NCBI RefSeq assembly: GCF_947503385.1
Contig: NZ_CANNDO010000006.1
Location: forward strand, 62,001 to 126,000
Source: an uncultured Tateyamaria sp.
Lineage (GTDB): Bacteria > Pseudomonadota > Alphaproteobacteria > Rhodobacterales > Rhodobacteraceae
DNA: 64,000 nucleotides
Direction: 5' to 3'
Shown in pieces: positions 60,513-64,000 of this stretch. The position numbers and the translations under genes are program-made. Positions within the stretch are counted from its first letter, which is position 1; each line of letters begins with the position of its first letter. Under the pieces are notes generated by a model. That model was not told the DNA's origin, made no database searches, and was given only the letters and a program-made list of their open reading frames with translations.

Positions 60513-61991
60513 ATGCCAACGACACTCACGCCCGTTTCCTTTACCGCCACCGACATTGACGCGATTGCGCAGGCCACCGGGCGTGTGGCTGTTGTGGTCG
60601 ATCCAGAGGGCCGCATGGGCCAATCTGCGCGCCGCGTGAACCGGCTGACCAAAGGCGCGGTCAAACGTTTTGTGGACAGCGACGGCTTTGCCAAGGTCAA
60701 GGCGGGGCAGGTGACAACACTGGCGTGGCCCGTCGGGATGGAGGCGCAGGCCGTCGACATTCTGTGCCTGCCGCGCGCCCATTCGGTCGAAGAGGCACGC
60801 AAAGGCGGGGCGGCATTGGCCAAGCTGCGCGGGTCCAAGGACCTGCTGCTGGCGGCGGACGGCACACGGCGCGTGGCGGAGATCGCCTTTGGCCTCGTGG
60901 CGCGGGACTACACCTTTGACGATCACAAATCCGGCGATGATGAGAACGCGGCATCCGGCGCGGTCACCATCACCTGTTCGCAACCCGAAGCGGCGCAGGA
61001 GACCGCTGCCCCTTTGATGGCGGTGGCCGAAGGCATGTTCTTTACCCGCGATCTTGTGAACGCACCCGCCAACGTGCTGACCACTACCGAGTTTGCCGCA
61101 CAGCTCAAGGCGCTGAGCAGCCTCGGCCTCAAGGTCGAGGTTCTGGATGAGGATGATCTTGCAAAGCTCGGAATGCGAACGCTTTTGTCTGTAGGTCAAG
61201 GGTCGGACAGCCCCTCAAAGGTTGTGGTCATGCAGTGGAACGGCGGCGGGGATGAGGCCCCGCTTGCGCTGGTCGGCAAAGGCGTCGTCTTTGACACGGG
61301 CGGGATCAGCCTGAAACCTGCGGGCGGCATGGAGGACATGACCATGGACATGGGCGGTGCCGGTGTCGTGGCGGGCGTGATGAAAACGTTGGCCACACGC
61401 AAGGCAAAGGCCAATGTCGTGGGCCTTGTCGGATTGGTGGAAAACATGCCCTCGGGCAATGCGACACGCCCCGGCGACGTGGTCAAATCCATGAAGGGCG
61501 ACACGGTTGAGATCATCAACACCGACGCCGAAGGACGGCTCGTCCTGTGTGATGTGATGTGGTACGCGCAGGACCGATTTGCGCCTGCTGGAATGATCGA
61601 TCTGGCCACTCTTACGGGTGCGATCATCATCGGTCTGGGACACGAAAATGCGGGCGCGTTTTCCAACAACGACGCATTGTGCAACGGGTTTCTCAAGGCG
61701 GCCGCCGCTGAAAACGAGGGCGCGTGGCGGATGCCGTTGGGACAGGCCTATGACGATATGTTGAAATCGCGCATCGCGGACATGAAGAACATCGGCGGGC
61801 GCGCCGCAGGTTCCGTCACGGCGGCGCAGTTCCTGCAACGGTTTGTGAAAGACGAGACGCCGTGGATTCACTTGGACATCGCGGGTGTCGCATTTGTGAA
61901 ATCCGATACACCCCTTGCCCCCAAGGGCGCGACGGGCTGGGGTGTGATGGCGCTCAACCGGCTGGTGGCCGACAAGTTCGAGGCGGAGTGA
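60513..61991 (+). CDS. pepA: leucyl aminopeptidase (M17)
   Basis: 492 residues, a hexameric di-zinc peptidase removing N-terminal residues; some members also bind DNA at XerCD sites. The M17 signature NTDAEGRLVL is near 345, VGKGVVFDTGGISLKPAGGMEDM carries metal and active-site residues near 255-280, and RDLVNAPANVLT near 180 is conserved. GGAG lies 7 bases before the ATG. It is divergent from lptF (165-base gap) and followed by holC after 4 bases. Confidence 0.95.
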   Translation: MPTTLTPVSFTATDIDAIAQATGRVAVVVDPEGRMGQSARRVNRLTKGAVKRFVDSDGFAKVKAGQVTTLAWPVGMEAQAVDILCLPRAHSVEEARKGGAALAKLRGSKDLLLAADGTRRVAEIAFGLVARDYTFDDHKSGDDENAASGAVTITCSQPEAAQETAAPLMAVAEGMFFTRDLVNAPANVLTTTEFAAQLKALSSLGLKVEVLDEDDLAKLGMRTLLSVGQGSDSPSKVVVMQWNGGGDEAPLALVGKGVVFDTGGISLKPAGGMEDMTMDMGGAGVVAGVMKTLATRKAKANVVGLVGLVENMPSGNATRPGDVVKSMKGDTVEIINTDAEGRLVLCDVMWYAQDRFAPAGMIDLATLTGAIIIGLGHENAGAFSNNDALCNGFLKAAAAENEGAWRMPLGQAYDDMLKSRIADMKNIGGRAAGSVTAAQFLQRFVKDETPWIHLDIAGVAFVKSDTPLAPKGATGWGVMALNRLVADKFEAE

Positions 61992-61995
61992 GCGA

Positions 61996-62454
61996 TTGGG
62001 GGCCGCCTATTTCTATCACCTGACGCGCCGCCCGCTGGAGGTGGCGCTGACCGAATTGCTGAATGCCGCGCGCGGCAGGGAAATGCGTGTGGCGGTGCGT
62101 GGTCAGGACGTGAGCCGTCTGGCGTGGCTGGACGAAAAGCTGTGGCTCTCGCCAGAGGACGGGTTTCTGCCGCATGGGTTGGCGGGCGGCGATCACGACG
62201 CAGAGCAGCCTGTTCTTCTGACGACGGGTGCGACTACGAATGGGGCGACATGCCTGATGTCGGTGGACGGCGCAGAAGTATCCGCAGATGAGGTGCAGGC
62301 ACTGGAGCGTGTCTGCGTTCTGTTCGATGGCAACGACGCAGCCGCGCTTGAGACCGCGCGGGGCCAGTGGAAGGCCCTGACCGGCGCGGGCGCGTCGGCG
62401 CAGTACTGGTCAGAGGAAAGCGGCAAGTGGGAGAAAAAGGCGGAAAGCGGTTAG
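61996..62454 (+). CDS. holC: DNA polymerase III chi subunit
   Basis: 152 residues. It connects the clamp loader to SSB and was recognised by AAYFYHLTRRPLEVALTELLNAARGREMRVAVR and WLDEKLWLSPEDGFLPHGLAGG, the family opening blocks; the rest is the Rossmann-like fold. It starts with TTG 61996, supported by GGAG 7 bases upstream and the 4-base gap from pepA, its usual partner. It ends convergent with the aspartic protease gene, overlapping 4 bases. SSB, its ligand, is encoded at 16663. Confidence 0.92.
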   Translation: MGAAYFYHLTRRPLEVALTELLNAARGREMRVAVRGQDVSRLAWLDEKLWLSPEDGFLPHGLAGGDHDAEQPVLLTTGATTNGATCLMSVDGAEVSADEVQALERVCVLFDGNDAAALETARGQWKALTGAGASAQYWSEESGKWEKKAESG

Positions 62455-63029
62455 CGCGTCAGCGTCAACTCGCCGCCGGTGATCTCGATCCGGCCCCAGC
62501 GTTGCAGATACCCCATGCCGAGCAACGATTGATCCATCTCACCGCCGTTCACAACCGCATAGACATCGCGATCCTCGTAGGGGCCGATGGTCACGGTGTC
62601 GAGACGGACAGGCGCGGTGCGCACCTCGCCATTCGCGGTGTTGGCGCGCCCCAGAAAATTCAGGGTGTCCGGGTCAAGGCCCGCGGCTGTCGCGGCCTCG
62701 GTGGTCAGAACGATGTCGGTGGCACCGGTATCCACCACGAAACCAATGGGCGCGCCGTTGATGTCGAGCGTGAGGTAGTAGTGCCCGTCCCGGCTGCGCG
62801 GGACAACCACCGATTCCTCATCGAACCGCGTTTGATTGGGATAGAGATCGTCCTGAATATCGCCCCAAAGCCCAACAGCTGCGATCACACCGATGAAAAT
62901 CAGCACCCAGGTTGCGGCCATTTGCAGGGTCTGGCCCAACTTGAGTTTGTTGGTCAGCAAGAACCCCGCGCCAAGGAGCAGTCCAAAGGCACCGAGATAG
63001 ATCAGTTGGGCGATGTTGTCTGAACTCAT
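62451..63029 (-). CDS. retropepsin-like aspartic protease, membrane-anchored (TIGR02281 type)
   Basis: 192 residues. Two N-terminal hydrophobic segments (about 9-26 and 38-55) precede a retroviral-type aspartyl protease domain from about 80: FVVDTGATDIVLT holds the catalytic Asp100, and QSLLGMGYLQRWGRIEI is the usual closing block. Such proteins act as dimers at the periplasmic face. The substrate is unknown. The next gene in the same direction upstream is marC, 30 bases away. Confidence 0.87.
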   Translation of the reverse strand: MSSDNIAQLIYLGAFGLLLGAGFLLTNKLKLGQTLQMAATWVLIFIGVIAAVGLWGDIQDDLYPNQTRFDEESVVVPRSRDGHYYLTLDINGAPIGFVVDTGATDIVLTTEAATAAGLDPDTLNFLGRANTANGEVRTAPVRLDTVTIGPYEDRDVYAVVNGGEMDQSLLGMGYLQRWGRIEITGGELTLTR

Positions 63030-63059
63030 GCGGTCAATATAGGGTGGGACCGGGCAATG

Positions 63060-63686
63060 TCAGCCAGTGACAAAACCGAAATCCCGAAGACCGTCGAGAA
63101 CGAATTGGACGGAAAGTGCGGCCAGCAACATCCCGAGGAGCCGGGTGACGACGGTGATCCCGGTCTTGCCCAAAGCCTGCTCCAACATGCCTGCGGCCAG
63201 AAAGAGACCAAGACAGACACACAGCACAAGCGCAGTGATCGCCAGCACGAGCGCCAGCCCTTCCGCGCCGGGTGCCTGACCGGTCAGCAGGATCACCGAC
63301 GCGATGGAGCCGGGCCCTGCGATCAACGGAATGGCAAGCGGGAAGACGGAGGGATCATCCTCTGCCTCGGCACTGTCGCTTTGATCCTCGCGCCGCTTGG
63401 TGCGGCGTTCAAAGAGCATGTCGAGCGCGGTGAGAAACAGCAGGATGCCACCCGCGACGCGAAATGCGGGCATAGAAATGCCGATGAAGCCCAGCACCGC
63501 CTCGCCAAAAAGTGCGAAGACGACGAGGATGAGCATTCCAATGGCACAGGCGCGCAGCGCGATGGCGCGCCGCGCGCGGGGCGGGATGCCTTGGGTCAGC
63601 GCGACGAACAGCGGTGCCAGACCAATTGGGTCGATCACGACGAACATCGTGACAAAGGCGGTGATCAAAAAGGCCGTATCGATCAT
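63060..63686 (-). CDS. MarC family membrane protein
   Basis: 208 residues with six hydrophobic segments. FVTMFVVIDPIGLAPLFVALTQG near the start, FRVAGGILLFLTALDMLF near 75 and PLAIPLIAGPGSIASVILL near 115 are the MarC family blocks. A charged loop (RRTKRREDQSDSAEAEDD) divides the halves. The original link to antibiotic resistance in E. coli was not upheld, as I recall, so transport function is unassigned. Confidence 0.9.
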   Translation of the reverse strand: MIDTAFLITAFVTMFVVIDPIGLAPLFVALTQGIPPRARRAIALRACAIGMLILVVFALFGEAVLGFIGISMPAFRVAGGILLFLTALDMLFERRTKRREDQSDSAEAEDDPSVFPLAIPLIAGPGSIASVILLTGQAPGAEGLALVLAITALVLCVCLGLFLAAGMLEQALGKTGITVVTRLLGMLLAALSVQFVLDGLRDFGFVTG

Positions 63687-63702
63687 GCGGTGTCCAAAAT
63701 GA

Positions 63703-63715
63703 GCGCCTGCGGCGC
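63703..63715. repeat. short palindrome between marC and the ABC-F gene
   Basis: GCGCCTGCGGCGC, the same 13-mer as at 37610 and one base from 34227. It lies 16 bases from the marC start, upstream of repeat copy D. Confidence 0.4.
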
Positions 63716-63735
63716 GCGCTATCTGTTTTTGTGAA

Positions 63736-63782
63736 TGGGGGCGCTGCCCCCAAACCCCCGTGGTATTTTTGGTCAGAAGAAG
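63736..63782 (-). repeat. dispersed terminator-like repeat, copy D
   Basis: On the minus strand it reads CTTCTTCTGACCAAAAATA, then CCACGGGGG, TTT and the stem TGGGGGC/GCCCCCA (arms 63736-63742 and 63746-63752). It begins 1-2 bases after the stop codon of the ABC-F gene and is nearly the same as copy A at 45437. A terminator for that gene is likely. Confidence 0.62.
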
Positions 63783-63783
63783 T

Positions 63784-64000
63784 TCAGGCGCGTTCGGCGG
63801 TTTCCAGTTTTTCCATGTCCTGCATCCACAGGGTTTCGGCGCGGTTCAGGGCGTTCATCACCTCGGCATATTTCTTTTGCCAGACCTCCATTTCGCCGAT
63901 GTTGGCGTCCTCGTAGAGATCAGGATCGGCGAGTTTGTCGGCGAGTTTGTCGCGCATCTGATTGAGTTTTTCGAGCCGCGCTTCGGATTTGCGGACCTCG
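63784..64000 (-). CDS. ABC-F family ATPase, 3' end only
   Basis: The C-terminal 71 residues read from the right edge: a charged helical region beginning EVRKSEARLEKLNQMRDKLA and ending METLE-like QDMEKLETAERA with TGA at 63784-63786. It has the coiled-coil hairpin composition of the C-terminal extension of Uup/YheS-type ABC-F translation or DNA factors (LADPDLYEDANIGEMEVWQKKYAEVMNALNRAE). The ATPase domains are beyond the window, so which ABC-F subfamily it is cannot be fixed. Confidence 0.75.
   Translation of the reverse strand, partial: EVRKSEARLEKLNQMRDKLADKLADPDLYEDANIGEMEVWQKKYAEVMNALNRAETLWMQDMEKLETAERA

Overview
The window is a GC-rich, gene-dense piece of a chromosome from an alphaproteobacterium, most likely a Rhodobacteraceae member (Roseobacter group). 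The evidence is the gene orders pyrH-frr-uppS-cdsA-dxr-rseP-bamA-skp-fabZ-lpxA-lpxI-lpxB and lptF-lptG-lptD-surA-pdxA-ksgA, the DUF4167 protein after prfA-prmC, a Fur/Mur-type regulator without the CxxC cysteines, GcvT-fused FAD oxidoreductases, and RTX/Hint proteins. I saw no rRNA, tRNA, CRISPR array, insertion sequence, prophage or conjugative gene.

Layout. 1-10 kb is the most accessory-looking part. It holds two tandem Hint-domain proteins (the first cut by the window edge), a MobA-like nucleotidyltransferase, two paralogous roughly 800-residue FAD/GcvT oxidoreductases flanking a small HExxH protein, and a membrane LytTR regulator. 10-18 kb carries a CNNM/CBS protein, a phosphoesterase-fold protein with an altered metal site, a three-gene operon ending in xerD, the divergent aroK-aroB pair, ssb and a lytic transglycosylase. 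18-24.4 kb is an unknown membrane protein and a peptide-type ABC importer operon without a binding protein here, next to an AraC regulator. 24.5-37.6 kb is miaA followed by a long co-directional envelope cluster making UMP, recycled ribosomes, undecaprenyl-PP, CDP-diacylglycerol, isoprenoids, the outer-membrane assembly machine and lipid A.

37.8-49.9 kb holds tyrS/anmK, a cupin-GNAT pair, eno, a DMT exporter with fur, a DEAD-box helicase, mazG, and an amidohydrolase with two ureohydrolases. 50-54.7 kb holds prfA-prmC, DUF4167 and ksgA-pdxA. 54.7-60.3 kb is surA-lptD-lptG-lptF, which delivers LPS and outer-membrane proteins and so complements the lipid A and BamA genes 20 kb away. 60.5-64 kb holds pepA-holC, a membrane aspartic protease, marC and the 3' end of an ABC-F gene.

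Genes are packed with many ATGA/GTGA stop-start overlaps inside operons, and six of eleven convergent gene pairs overlap at their 3' ends. The most notable non-coding signals are a four-copy terminator-like repeat placed against stop codons (one copy supplies the mazG stop codon), five spaced TGCAAA sites between fur and the helicase, a hairpin containing the aroB stop codon, and a probable ATT start codon for uppS. Two short genes (49 and 41 codons) are called from reading frame, ribosome-binding site and context. Nothing here is clearly a wholly new multi-gene system; the window is mainly conserved core genome with a few unexplained elements.
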